From Proteobacteria bacterium UBA3413 (lineage in GTDB: Bacteria; Pseudomonadota; Gammaproteobacteria; Magnimaribacterales; D2472), in contig DEOR01000010.1 of NCBI GenBank assembly GCA_002358345.1, positions 9,423 through 31,793 of the forward strand: a DNA stretch of 22,371 nucleotides, given 5' to 3'. This document shows positions 8,151 through 15,319 of the stretch, in pieces. Within the stretch, counting starts at the first letter, position 1. Every line of letters begins with the position of its first letter. Both the position numbers and the translations under genes were made by a program. The notes beneath the pieces are model-generated. The model ran no database searches. It saw only the letters and a list, made by a program, of their open reading frames with translations, and was not told the DNA's origin.

Positions 8151-8393
8151 CTAGGTCTTCTTAAGCTTTTGGACTTCGTCTAAAATACTCTTAATATCAT
8201 TCAAACCAAGTGGTTTTTTAGTATTAAAAATAGTTAAAATTTTATAAAAAGGGCTGTGTTCTTTTAATAGATTATTGTGAGCTAGCTCTATAGTATCGCT
8301 AAGATAGTTTAAGTAGTCTGGCGTGGTCTCCGTTTCTGCTCTTGAGCGTAAAGCAGGAAAATAATCAGGGCGCAATCTTTTCTCGTCACTCAT
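8151..8393 (-). CDS. Conserved-looking small protein of unknown function
   Basis: This 80-residue protein is not recognised. It is soluble, charged and probably helical, with no signal peptide, no cysteine and no membrane segment; the C-terminal third is lysine-rich. The start overlaps the stop of the preceding gene as ATGA, which supports it being a real coupled gene. It is the last gene of the 10830-8151 operon and might be a cytosolic partner of the small membrane protein encoded just before it, but that is only positional inference. Confidence 0.6.
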   Translation of the reverse strand: MSDEKRLRPDYFPALRSRAETETTPDYLNYLSDTIELAHNNLLKEHSPFYKILTIFNTKKPLGLNDIKSILDEVQKLKKT

Positions 8394-8581
8394 TCCTTTC
8401 CAAGATACCTGCCAAAGATTTTTCTAGCCAACATGTACATAGGAATAATAATGCTAGAGGTAATGATCACTTCAATCCAGGTATTAAATTCAAGTACATC
8501 TTTGATGAAGCCCGCCAAGAATAAGCTGACCAGACCAAGCAAGCTATACAAAATAATAGAATTGCGGCTAAAGAGATGCAT
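8390..8581 (-). CDS. Small membrane protein, two predicted helices
   Basis: This 63-residue protein is not recognised. It has two hydrophobic stretches at about residues 8-26 and 35-53 joined by a short polar segment, and a basic C-terminal end (KIFGRYLGKE). The ATG lies inside the end of the MFS gene (14-base overlap) and the stop overlaps the next start by four bases, so it is wedged into a coupled operon. It could be an accessory subunit of the transporter. Confidence 0.62.
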   Translation of the reverse strand: MHLFSRNSIILYSLLGLVSLFLAGFIKDVLEFNTWIEVIITSSIIIPMYMLARKIFGRYLGKE

Positions 8582-9818
8582 TGGGTTTTTGGACCTTGAG
8601 GAGGATTATGCCGCCCATGATAAACAGAGCTGCAATAGGGATCAAGCCAAATCTAGTGTCATTTGAAAAGGTAACAAAAATGGCGACCATCGCTGGGCCC
8701 ATAAAGGCTCCTGCGCGCCCAAACATATTGTAAAAACCAAAATATTCACCCGATTCATTTTGTGGAATCAGGGTTGCATAAAAACTTCTGGAGATAGATT
8801 GAATGCCTCCTTGAATCGCGCCAACCATCGAGGCTAAAACATAAAACTCAATAGCATTAGATAGGAACGCTGAATATCCAATCACGATTAAGTATAGAAA
8901 AATTGTAATGAGTAAAGTGTTTTTATCTCCAATTCTCTGGGCCACTTTAGACCACAGCAAGGTGGTGGGAAAGGCTACAAATTGGACTAGAATAAGTGCG
9001 ACAATTACATCGCTGCTGGGCAATCCAAGATTTAAAGCAAAATCTGCTGCCATCGCCATAATTGTATGAACCCCATCTATGTATAGAAAAAAAGCTAACA
9101 AGAAGATAAAGACGTTTTTTTTAGAAGAAACGGTTCGCAGTGTATGAAAAACTTTTTGGAAGGCTTTTTTAAAATGAGAGCCAGGTACATTCTCTCCCTG
9201 ATCTTTTATTCGCAAAAGGATGGGTATTAAAAATAGGGTCCACCAGACTGAAACACTTAAAAATGACCATTGGACAGCTTCAGCCACGCTGTCTAGCCCA
9301 AAGAGGTCTGGTTTCATTGTCATTGCAGCATTAATCAAAAATAATACTCCCCCTCCAAGATAGCCAAAAGCAAACCCATAGCTTGAGATTTTGGCAATAT
9401 TGGACTCATTGGAAACCTGGATCAACATCTTGTCATAAAGGGTATTGCCAGCGGCAAAACAATAATTAGCTATCCCAAAAAAAATCAGTGCTTGCAGCCA
9501 TGAGCCTGCCGGTATGAGGTAGAGAATGGCTACTGAAAAAATTGCAATAAACGCAAAGCTGGTAAAGAGGAGTTTGGTTGTTTTTGAAACATCCGTGATT
9601 GCTCCAATAAAAGGAGAGGTAAAAAGCAAAACAAGATTTGAAATTGTTAAGCCCCATCCGAGATATGCTGTTTTAACTTCTGCCTCTAGACCGCTCGCCC
9701 AGAAATCATTAAAAAATATTGGGAAAAAGGCTGCGATAACAGTTGTGGCAAAAGCAGAGTTACCTCCATCATATAAAATCCAAGCCTTAGCTTCTTTTGA
9801 TAATTTAGGCTTGTTCAT
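8568..9818 (-). CDS. MFS transporter, UMF1 (Atg22-like) family
   Basis: This 416-residue inner-membrane transporter has about twelve hydrophobic segments. The N-terminal signature WILYDGGNSAFATTVIAAFFPIFF is characteristic of the UMF1 family, whose yeast relative Atg22 exports amino acids from the vacuole; bacterial substrates are mostly unknown. A central segment with QGGIQSISRSFYATLIP and GEYFGFYN is also typical. The ATG at 9818 has an AAGGTG ribosome site; a TTG at 9839 would add seven residues and is less likely. It overlaps the upstream hydrolase gene by 14 bases and the downstream small gene by 14 bases, suggesting the transporter moves the substrate or product of the hydrolase. Confidence 0.88.
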   Translation of the reverse strand: MNKPKLSKEAKAWILYDGGNSAFATTVIAAFFPIFFNDFWASGLEAEVKTAYLGWGLTISNLVLLFTSPFIGAITDVSKTTKLLFTSFAFIAIFSVAILYLIPAGSWLQALIFFGIANYCFAAGNTLYDKMLIQVSNESNIAKISSYGFAFGYLGGGVLFLINAAMTMKPDLFGLDSVAEAVQWSFLSVSVWWTLFLIPILLRIKDQGENVPGSHFKKAFQKVFHTLRTVSSKKNVFIFLLAFFLYIDGVHTIMAMAADFALNLGLPSSDVIVALILVQFVAFPTTLLWSKVAQRIGDKNTLLITIFLYLIVIGYSAFLSNAIEFYVLASMVGAIQGGIQSISRSFYATLIPQNESGEYFGFYNMFGRAGAFMGPAMVAIFVTFSNDTRFGLIPIAALFIMGGIILLKVQKPNASL

Positions 9819-10830
9819 ACCAACACACACCTTCAGCAATATGTTTGTTTGCTAGACCTCTTTTGATTAAGCAATTTAAATGTCCTAAAGACTCCCCTGT
9901 GGCCATGATTAAGTTACTGTCATCTATCTCTCGCTTGAAAAGAACATTAAAAACATCAACGGATCTTTTGGGTTCAGATAAAGCATCATACAACTTCTGC
10001 AAAGATACTTCATGGTGTTGAATAAGAGCATTAAGCCTTTTATGAGCGCCAAGAAATGGTCTGCCGTGCGCAGGAAGAACTAATACATCTTCAGGTAGAA
10101 CTGAAATAAGCTTATGGCAACTGGCAATCCAATCTTCTACAGGATTGGCTTCTGGCTCTGTTGGAAAAATCCCCACATGAGAGCTAATAGTTGGCAGTAA
10201 CTGATCGCCGCTGATAAACATATTTAATTCCTTAGAGAAAAAGCAAAGATGCTCCATGGTGTGGCCCCTGCCCTCAACGGCCTGCCACTCCATTCCATTG
10301 ATTGTCGTGATATCGCCATCTTTCAAGCGATTGTATGAATGTGGCAGGGGATGAATAATTGAGCCAAAAAAACCAAATCTTTTAATATAGGAGTCTATCT
10401 GAGCCAAAGTCATTCCCGCTTGGGTATAAAAATCAATCGCGTCATTGGGAACATCATCGCCGGTATCAGCAGAAAGCATCCGGCACTGCAGATAATCTGT
10501 CCTGCTCATACTAAAGGAAGTCTTGTGATTCTTTACAAACCAGCCAGCCATGCCAATATGGTCTGGGTGCATGTGAGTCACAATTACATCGTTAATGCTG
10601 AGGTTCTCTGATGTTAATAATGCTGTCCAAGCCGTCTTGGTGTCATCAAGATGCATCCCTGTATCAACCAGTGTTAGGTTGTCATTTGATCCCAAGGCCC
10701 AAAGGTTGATATGATTTAAGGACATAGGTAAAGGCATTCTTACCCAGCGAACATGCTCATTGATCACATACGAAGATCCTGATTTTGGAACCGTCTCGAT
10801 TGGAAATTCCAGTCTATTATCAGCACTCAT
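9805..10830 (-). CDS. Metallo-beta-lactamase-fold hydrolase
   Basis: This 341-residue protein has the MBL zinc-site motifs in order: HMHPDH (His86, His88, Asp90, His91), His191 in GRGHTMEH, Asp210 in SGDQLLP and His256 in PAHGRP. The C-terminal ~70 residues look like the winged-helix extension seen in LACTB2-like MBL hydrolases. The family includes thioesterases, lactonases and nucleases; the substrate cannot be read from the sequence. No signal peptide is present, so it is probably cytosolic. It is first in a four-gene operon with an MFS transporter. A GGGGA ribosome site lies 11 bases before the ATG, and a TATAAC -10 on this strand overlaps the divergent promoter at 10857-10862. Confidence 0.88.
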   Translation of the reverse strand: MSADNRLEFPIETVPKSGSSYVINEHVRWVRMPLPMSLNHINLWALGSNDNLTLVDTGMHLDDTKTAWTALLTSENLSINDVIVTHMHPDHIGMAGWFVKNHKTSFSMSRTDYLQCRMLSADTGDDVPNDAIDFYTQAGMTLAQIDSYIKRFGFFGSIIHPLPHSYNRLKDGDITTINGMEWQAVEGRGHTMEHLCFFSKELNMFISGDQLLPTISSHVGIFPTEPEANPVEDWIASCHKLISVLPEDVLVLPAHGRPFLGAHKRLNALIQHHEVSLQKLYDALSEPKRSVDVFNVLFKREIDDSNLIMATGESLGHLNCLIKRGLANKHIAEGVCWYEQA

Positions 10831-10832
10831 AA

Positions 10833-10862
10833 TTGATTAAGTCCCCAAGTGTTGGTTATACT
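10833..10862 (+). promoter_or_regulatory. Divergent promoter with back-to-back -10 elements
   Basis: On the plus strand TTGATT (10833-10838) and TATACT (10857-10862) are 18 bases apart and place the start point at or next to the ATG at 10869. On the minus strand TATAAC occupies 10860-10855, overlapping the same bases, and points to the hydrolase gene. The symmetric core GGTTATACTG can therefore serve both directions. Only the plus-strand -35 is clear. Confidence 0.5.
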
Positions 10863-10868
10863 GAGAAT

Positions 10869-10976
10869 ATGAATGAAGATTCACAAACAATAAAAAGTTT
10901 AGGCGGGTTTGTCATCGGAATAGGTGCGTTGGTATTTTTAATAGGCATTGTAGCTTATTTATTTACTTCACCTTGA
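10869..10976 (+). CDS. 35-residue single-pass membrane microprotein
   Basis: This short reading frame starts at the ATG at 10869 and ends at TGA 10974-10976. The product has a polar N-terminus (MNEDSQTIKSLGG), one hydrophobic helix at about residues 14-32 rich in Gly, Ile, Val and Leu, and a short TSP tail, so an N-in single-pass membrane protein is likely. It has a promoter-like pair directly upstream and no Shine-Dalgarno, consistent with a leaderless mRNA. It occupies almost all of the space between the hydrolase and the SnoaL-fold gene and overlaps the latter's 3' end by 14 bases on the opposite strand. No family is recognised. The frame is short enough to occur by chance, but the promoter and topology favour a real gene. 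Confidence 0.45.
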   Translation: MNEDSQTIKSLGGFVIGIGALVFLIGIVAYLFTSP

Positions 10977-11577
10977 TCTTTCCAGGCTGAGACCCTCGAC
11001 GCAAAGCGTTCAAAAAATTATTTGCCTCAACTGGCTCGGACACGTCTGCATGGCGAGCATAATCACTGCTCCAAAATTCTTGCCATGAAGGAAAGAGATC
11101 GTGGAAAAAACCCTCATAAGGATCTTGATTTGGCCAGCGCATTTTAGTGTCTCCAAGAGGTGGTTTGTTGAGATCGGTTGCGTACCAATACATGGGCAAC
11201 CTTTTTTTAAACAGCCAGCGACCCTCCACTCTCTCATAGGAATCCCAGTAGAGCATTTGCATAATCACCCACTCATTGTCTGTCTCATGTTCATTTTTTG
11301 AATAGACTAGTCCAATCGCCGAATCGGGTGCCTCAAATTCAATAATGTGATTGCCGATGTGATGAGAGGTTCCGGTAAATTGATCTCTGAAGGTTGAGTC
11401 AGCCCATATTTTTAAAGCGTGTCGACCGACCTGATCTTTACCAACCCTCACGTTGGGCACAAAAAGGTTGACGTGCATATCAAGATCACGCATATCCAGT
11501 GTCACAGAATACTTAGCGGCAAGTTGGCGAATTTCATCGAGAGATTCCAGGCGATCGAGTCTTTGTTCTATGTTCAT
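10963..11577 (-). CDS. SnoaL/NTF2-fold protein (SnoaL_4-like)
   Basis: This 204-residue protein belongs to the cone-shaped NTF2-like fold used by polyketide cyclases, scytalone dehydratase, ketosteroid isomerase and aromatic dioxygenase small subunits. The start LDEIRQLAAKYSVTLDMRDLDMHVNLF matches the usual SnoaL_4 opening helix pair, and the polar SHHIGNHIIEF and the following strands fit the sheet. The C-terminal ~60 residues, with MRWPNQDPYEGFF, extend beyond the basic fold. Reaction and substrate are unknown; isomerisation or dehydration of a degradation intermediate is plausible from its place as the last gene of the catabolic operon. It starts 2 bases after the HIT gene ends. Confidence 0.72.
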   Translation of the reverse strand: MNIEQRLDRLESLDEIRQLAAKYSVTLDMRDLDMHVNLFVPNVRVGKDQVGRHALKIWADSTFRDQFTGTSHHIGNHIIEFEAPDSAIGLVYSKNEHETDNEWVIMQMLYWDSYERVEGRWLFKKRLPMYWYATDLNKPPLGDTKMRWPNQDPYEGFFHDLFPSWQEFWSSDYARHADVSEPVEANNFLNALRRGSQPGKIKVK

Positions 11578-11579
11578 GC

Positions 11580-11918
11580 TTACCCAGGAGGCCAGGCCAA
11601 GGGGCGCCCGCTTAAAAGGTGTAAATGCAAATGAAAGACGCTTTGGCCAGCATTTGCTCCGTTGTTTGTAATTAATCGAAATGTCTCATCAAGCTCAAGA
11701 GTTCTAGAGATTTCTCCTGCAACCAACATCAAGTGGCCTAACAGCGCCTGGTCTTCTTTGGTCGCATCAGATAATTTAGGGATAGGTTTTTTTGGAATAA
11801 TTAAAAGGTGGGTTGGTGCCTGCGGTTGGATGTCTTTAAAGACTAGGGACAGGTCATCCTCATAAATAATATCCGCAGGTATTTCCTTGTTAATAATTTT
11901 TGTAAAAATTGTGTCCAT
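11580..11918 (-). CDS. HIT family nucleotide hydrolase (HINT-like)
   Basis: This 112-residue protein has the histidine triad HLHLHLLSGRPL near residues 96-107, the N-terminal FTKIINKEIPADIIYEDD typical of the HINT branch, and the mid-domain PTHLLIIPKKPI. HINT proteins hydrolyse adenosine phosphoramidates and aminoacyl-adenylates. Length and end (WPPG) are standard. It is a housekeeping protein by family, and its presence in the catabolic operon may reflect simple co-transcription. One speculative link is removal of acyl-adenylates made by the operon's acyl-CoA synthetase. Confidence 0.92.
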   Translation of the reverse strand: MDTIFTKIINKEIPADIIYEDDLSLVFKDIQPQAPTHLLIIPKKPIPKLSDATKEDQALLGHLMLVAGEISRTLELDETFRLITNNGANAGQSVFHLHLHLLSGRPLAWPPG

Positions 11919-11922
11919 GGCC

Positions 11923-12111
11923 TTATAACAAAAATCTCACTAGGCGAAATCCCACATAAAATACTCCAATAGAGATGCTCAGCGCCAGAATAATGACCAG
12001 CAAATCTCGAATCGACTTCAGCGTCTTGCCATCAGGAGAATTAGAGAGAAGCTGCTGAACTAAAAAGAGCAAGGCAACAATGGATAAGAAAGCAATAATT
12101 AAAGTAATCAT
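11923..12111 (-). CDS. Small two-helix membrane protein
   Basis: This 62-residue product has two hydrophobic helices, about residues 2-21 and 37-58, separated by a polar loop (SNSPDGKTLKSIRD). It is not recognised with confidence; it resembles the general pattern of small twin-transmembrane proteins in proteobacteria. It begins one base after the DedA stop and ends just before the HIT gene, so it is firmly inside the operon. A role with DedA is possible only by position. Confidence 0.6.
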   Translation of the reverse strand: MITLIIAFLSIVALLFLVQQLLSNSPDGKTLKSIRDLLVIILALSISIGVFYVGFRLVRFLL

Positions 12112-12112
12112 A

Positions 12113-12619
12113 TTAATTAAATATAGGGCCTACAGAGATCACAAGCAAGGCAAGAGCTAGCGCCCAAGCAGAGCAAGCAAACAAATCGGCGAGATAGAAT
12201 CTTTTTAACCTCAGATCAGTTAGGCCCAGCAAAAAAGGTACCAAAGGTCGGATGGCTGGAATAAAGCGTCCCATCAAAACAGTGTAAGGCCCAAACCTAT
12301 CAAGAAATTTTTGAGTTCTGGCTATGCCCTTCTGACGTTTTTGAATAAAGTTTGATGCCATAAAAGAGGGACCAAAGATCTTGCCAACCATAAACCCAGC
12401 GATATCACCTACATGAGACCCTATAAAGGCAATGCCGCAGATCCAGGGAAGAGTTAAGAGCTCTGTGTTGTATAAATATATACATAAAGAAAATAAAATA
12501 GCACTGGGCACAAAACTCCCTGTAATAATCATCGATTCCAGAAAACCAAATAGGAAGATTAAGAACCAGGCGTATTCAGGGTTTGTTTGCAGAAAAAGTT
12601 GAATCTTATCAAACGGCAT
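12113..12619 (-). CDS. DedA family membrane protein
   Basis: This 168-residue DedA/SNARE-associated-type inner-membrane protein belongs to a family linked to lipid carrier (undecaprenyl phosphate, phosphatidylethanolamine) flipping and to proton-dependent envelope homeostasis. Family features are seen: an acidic residue in FGFLESMIITGSFVPS, GSHVGDIAGFMVGK, and the conserved GRFIPAIRPLVPFLLG with its two arginines. The ATG at 12619 is preceded by AAAGGGA at seven bases and overlaps the isomerase gene by 11 bases; a TTG at 12652 would be an unneeded extension. The protein is slightly shorter than typical DedA (about 200). Confidence 0.88.
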   Translation of the reverse strand: MPFDKIQLFLQTNPEYAWFLIFLFGFLESMIITGSFVPSAILFSLCIYLYNTELLTLPWICGIAFIGSHVGDIAGFMVGKIFGPSFMASNFIQKRQKGIARTQKFLDRFGPYTVLMGRFIPAIRPLVPFLLGLTDLRLKRFYLADLFACSAWALALALLVISVGPIFN

Positions 12620-13364
12620 CAGGAGATCCCTTTCTGGTAAAAAACTTTTCAACGGCTTTTAGATTATCTTCGGAGCCATACAACTTTTTCATGGCCGTCG
12701 TTTCAAGCTTTCTCGCTTCAGCGATCGCATCAGCATTAAAGCTTTTTAAGATTGCCTTGGTTTCAATAATGGATGCAAGCGATTGCTCGTTAAGTTTGCG
12801 TGCATAGGCAAAAGCTTGCTCAGCAAAGTCACTGCCAGCATATCTTGCTAAGCCCAGTTGAAAATAATCCTCACCACTAATCCAGTCAGCATCAAATAAT
12901 AATTGAGCTGCTTTTTGATAGCCAAGAGATTCGAATAACAAAAGAGAACTGCCAACTTCTGGCGCTAGACCTAGATCTGAGAATGGGTATTTAATTCGTG
13001 CGGTAGGAGCAATAAAGACAGCATCAAAGTGCAATAAAATAGTGGCCCCGCCGCCGATAGCAATACCATCAACAGCAGCAATTAATGGTTTGGTAAAATT
13101 AATTAGCGCGTCAATACAGGTTTCAAAAGGCTCTTCATAGTTAGAGCCGCCATCCCCCACCATGCTTGCTAGGTCTACTCCTGAAGAGAAGGTGTTGCCT
13201 GAGCCAGTCACAATGACCGAATGAATCTCTGGGTCCTGACTTGCATGATTTAAGGCATCCCGAAATAAACTCCATAGCTCAGCATCAAATGCATTCTTTG
13301 TTTCTGGGCGATTAAGCGTGAGGAGCTGGGCCTGGTTGGTGGTCTCTATGATTAGTTTGCTCAT
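12609..13364 (-). CDS. Crotonase-fold protein, probable delta3-delta2-enoyl-CoA isomerase
   Basis: This 251-residue crotonase superfamily member has oxyanion-hole segments SSGVDLASM (about 60-68) and AIGGGATIL (102-110). Both glutamates used by enoyl-CoA hydratases are missing: the first position is Ala107 in GGGA, and the second falls in KYPFSDLG, which has no Glu. Instead Glu136 in LGLAPEVGSS occupies the place of the catalytic Glu of eukaryotic delta3-delta2-enoyl-CoA isomerases (ECI). It is therefore predicted to shift double bonds in unsaturated acyl-CoA intermediates rather than hydrate them. Its start overlaps the hydratase stop as ATGA. Confidence 0.8.
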   Translation of the reverse strand: MSKLIIETTNQAQLLTLNRPETKNAFDAELWSLFRDALNHASQDPEIHSVIVTGSGNTFSSGVDLASMVGDGGSNYEEPFETCIDALINFTKPLIAAVDGIAIGGGATILLHFDAVFIAPTARIKYPFSDLGLAPEVGSSLLLFESLGYQKAAQLLFDADWISGEDYFQLGLARYAGSDFAEQAFAYARKLNEQSLASIIETKAILKSFNADAIAEARKLETTAMKKLYGSEDNLKAVEKFFTRKGSPDAV

Positions 13365-14158
13365 TTGCCTTTGAAGTTTGGCTTACGTTTTTCAGCAAAT
13401 GCCGTGAGGCCTTCCATCATATCTTCAGATTCAAAAATTGGCTGTCCAATCTCCAGCTCCCTTTTAAGAGCTTCTGCTTCAGGATAACTCTCGTCAAGCT
13501 CACGCAAAGATTTAACAATGGCCTGAATTGATAATGGTGCATTGGCACTAATGGTTTCAGCGATCTCCATTGCGTGACTCAGCGCATTCCCATCCTCAAC
13601 CACGTGACCTATCAGGCCAAATCTTAGGGCTTCTTCGGCTGTGATTCTTCTGCCAGTCAGCAAAGCTTCAGCGGCAAGGGTATAAGGGATTTGACGTCTT
13701 AAACGCACGGTAGAGCCGCCCAATGGGAACAGGCCTCGCAAAGGCTCTGAGAGACCAAATACAGCAGATTTACCGGCAACTCTAACATCTGTGCCTTGAA
13801 GAATTTCGGTGCCACCAGCCAATGCAAAGCCTTCGACTGCTGCAATAATAGGTTTATTGGGACGATTATGTCTTAGGAGAGATTGCCAATGGAGGTCTGG
13901 AATAACTTTAAGCTTCTCCATCATCTCAGAATCTTCGTTGCCGTCTTTCATCGCGCTTAGATCAGCCCCAGAGCAAAAAGTTCCACCAGCACCAGTTAAG
14001 ACTGCGCATCTAAGATTGGGATCAGCATCTAATTTTCTCCAGGCCTCATAAAGAGTTACAAGCATTCCAGGGCTCAGCGCGTTTCTTTTCTCTGGTCTGT
14101 TAAGAGTGATCACCATAATATGGCCTTTTTCTTCAACTATCGCATGATCTGTATTCAT
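13361..14158 (-). CDS. Enoyl-CoA hydratase (crotonase family)
   Basis: This 265-residue enzyme hydrates 2-enoyl-CoA esters to 3-hydroxyacyl-CoA. Both catalytic glutamates are present, Glu118 in LAGGTE and Glu138 in FGLSEP, and the oxyanion-hole segments FCSGADLSAM (61-70) and ALAGG are intact. The start has GGAG six bases upstream. It follows the thiolase-fold gene by 12 bases and overlaps the isomerase gene by four, so hydration and isomerisation are encoded as a unit. Chain-length or ring specificity cannot be read. Confidence 0.9.
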   Translation of the reverse strand: MNTDHAIVEEKGHIMVITLNRPEKRNALSPGMLVTLYEAWRKLDADPNLRCAVLTGAGGTFCSGADLSAMKDGNEDSEMMEKLKVIPDLHWQSLLRHNRPNKPIIAAVEGFALAGGTEILQGTDVRVAGKSAVFGLSEPLRGLFPLGGSTVRLRRQIPYTLAAEALLTGRRITAEEALRFGLIGHVVEDGNALSHAMEIAETISANAPLSIQAIVKSLRELDESYPEAEALKRELEIGQPIFESEDMMEGLTAFAEKRKPNFKGK

Positions 14159-14170
14159 CCTATTCTCCAG

Positions 14171-15319
14171 TTAATTTTTAGACGAGGAAACAATCCACAT
14201 TGCAAAAAATTGAGCAGCGCCTCCGTAAGCATGACCCATTGCAATATTGGCATCCTCTACCTGATGATCTTCAGCCAGCCCCATCACTTGAAGTGCGGCC
14301 TCCCCAAACCTAATCATGCCAGAGGCTCCAATGGGATTCGAAGACAAAACCCCGCCCGACATATTAACAGGTAAGCTGCCATCGAGCCTCGTGACACCTT
14401 CGTCAGTTAACTTCCAACCTTCGCCTAATTCACAAAAACCAAGATTTTCTAACCACATAGGCTCATACCAAGAGAATGGAACATAAATCTCTGCACAATC
14501 AATTTCTTTGCGTGGGTTGTGAATGCCGGCCTGCTGATAAATATCTTTGGCGCAATCTATGCCTGCTTGAGGGTTGACCTCGTCACGACCTGCTGAGAGA
14601 GTCCCTTCCGATCTCAAAGCCATCCCCTTGATCCAAGCAACCTTTCTTGAACCAACCATCTCCTCGGAGGTGATCACCATAGCGCAGGCTCCATCAGAAG
14701 AGGGGCAGCTTTCTAAGTAACGCAAAGGCTCCCATAGCATTGGTGTTTCACTGACCATTTTTTCGTCGATGCCAGGAATTTGAAGATGAGCAAGAGGGTT
14801 TTTTAGAGCATTTTGTCGGTCTTTTGCGGCAACCTTCCAGCCTATATGTTCTGGGGCGTCATAGCGACGAATGTACTCTCGAATAAACGGAGCAAAATAA
14901 CCACCAGCACCTGCATTGATGTGAGGAGAGTAAGGATAACGTGGAGATAAGGCCCAGGTGGCATTGGACTCTGATTGTTTTTCAAAGGTGACTGTTAAAA
15001 CCGTTTTGAATTGTCCAGAGCAAACATGCGAAGCAGCTATCACTGCGGTACTGCCTCCAACACTGCCAGCGGTATGAACTCTTAGAACAGGTTTTCCCAC
15101 AGCACCAATGGCATCTGCAAGGTAGAGCTCAGGCATGACAACGCCTTCAAACATATCAGGAGCTTTGCCTAGCACGACAGCGTCAATGGCATCCCACTCA
15201 ACATCTGCCGCAAGCAAGGCATGATCAATCGCCTCTCGAACTAAACCAGCCATAGAGACATCTCTTCTCTTGGAATCATAATTGGTTTGCCCTACCCCAA
15301 TAACGCCTGCCTGAATCAT
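14171..15319 (-). CDS. Thiolase-fold protein without catalytic cysteines (SCP-x/Ltp2-like, candidate aldolase)
   Basis: This 382-residue thiolase-fold protein resembles the SCP-x/lipid-transfer group. Where thiolases have the nucleophilic Cys there is HTAGSVGG (82-89, Ser86); the GHPxGAxG histidine block reads NPIGASG (328-334) with no His; and the C-terminal CxG block is HAYGG (363-367). It should therefore not act as a thiolase. In actinobacterial Ltp2, tyrosines take over and catalyse retro-aldol cleavage of a steroid-CoA; Tyr365 and the Tyr-rich EIYVPFSWYEP (277-287) are candidates here. Two DUF35 genes upstream match the Ltp2-DUF35 partnership. The ATG at 15319 overlaps the preceding stop as ATGA with a GGAG site; an upstream TTG is rejected. 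Confidence 0.85.
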   Translation of the reverse strand: MIQAGVIGVGQTNYDSKRRDVSMAGLVREAIDHALLAADVEWDAIDAVVLGKAPDMFEGVVMPELYLADAIGAVGKPVLRVHTAGSVGGSTAVIAASHVCSGQFKTVLTVTFEKQSESNATWALSPRYPYSPHINAGAGGYFAPFIREYIRRYDAPEHIGWKVAAKDRQNALKNPLAHLQIPGIDEKMVSETPMLWEPLRYLESCPSSDGACAMVITSEEMVGSRKVAWIKGMALRSEGTLSAGRDEVNPQAGIDCAKDIYQQAGIHNPRKEIDCAEIYVPFSWYEPMWLENLGFCELGEGWKLTDEGVTRLDGSLPVNMSGGVLSSNPIGASGMIRFGEAALQVMGLAEDHQVEDANIAMGHAYGGAAQFFAMWIVSSSKN

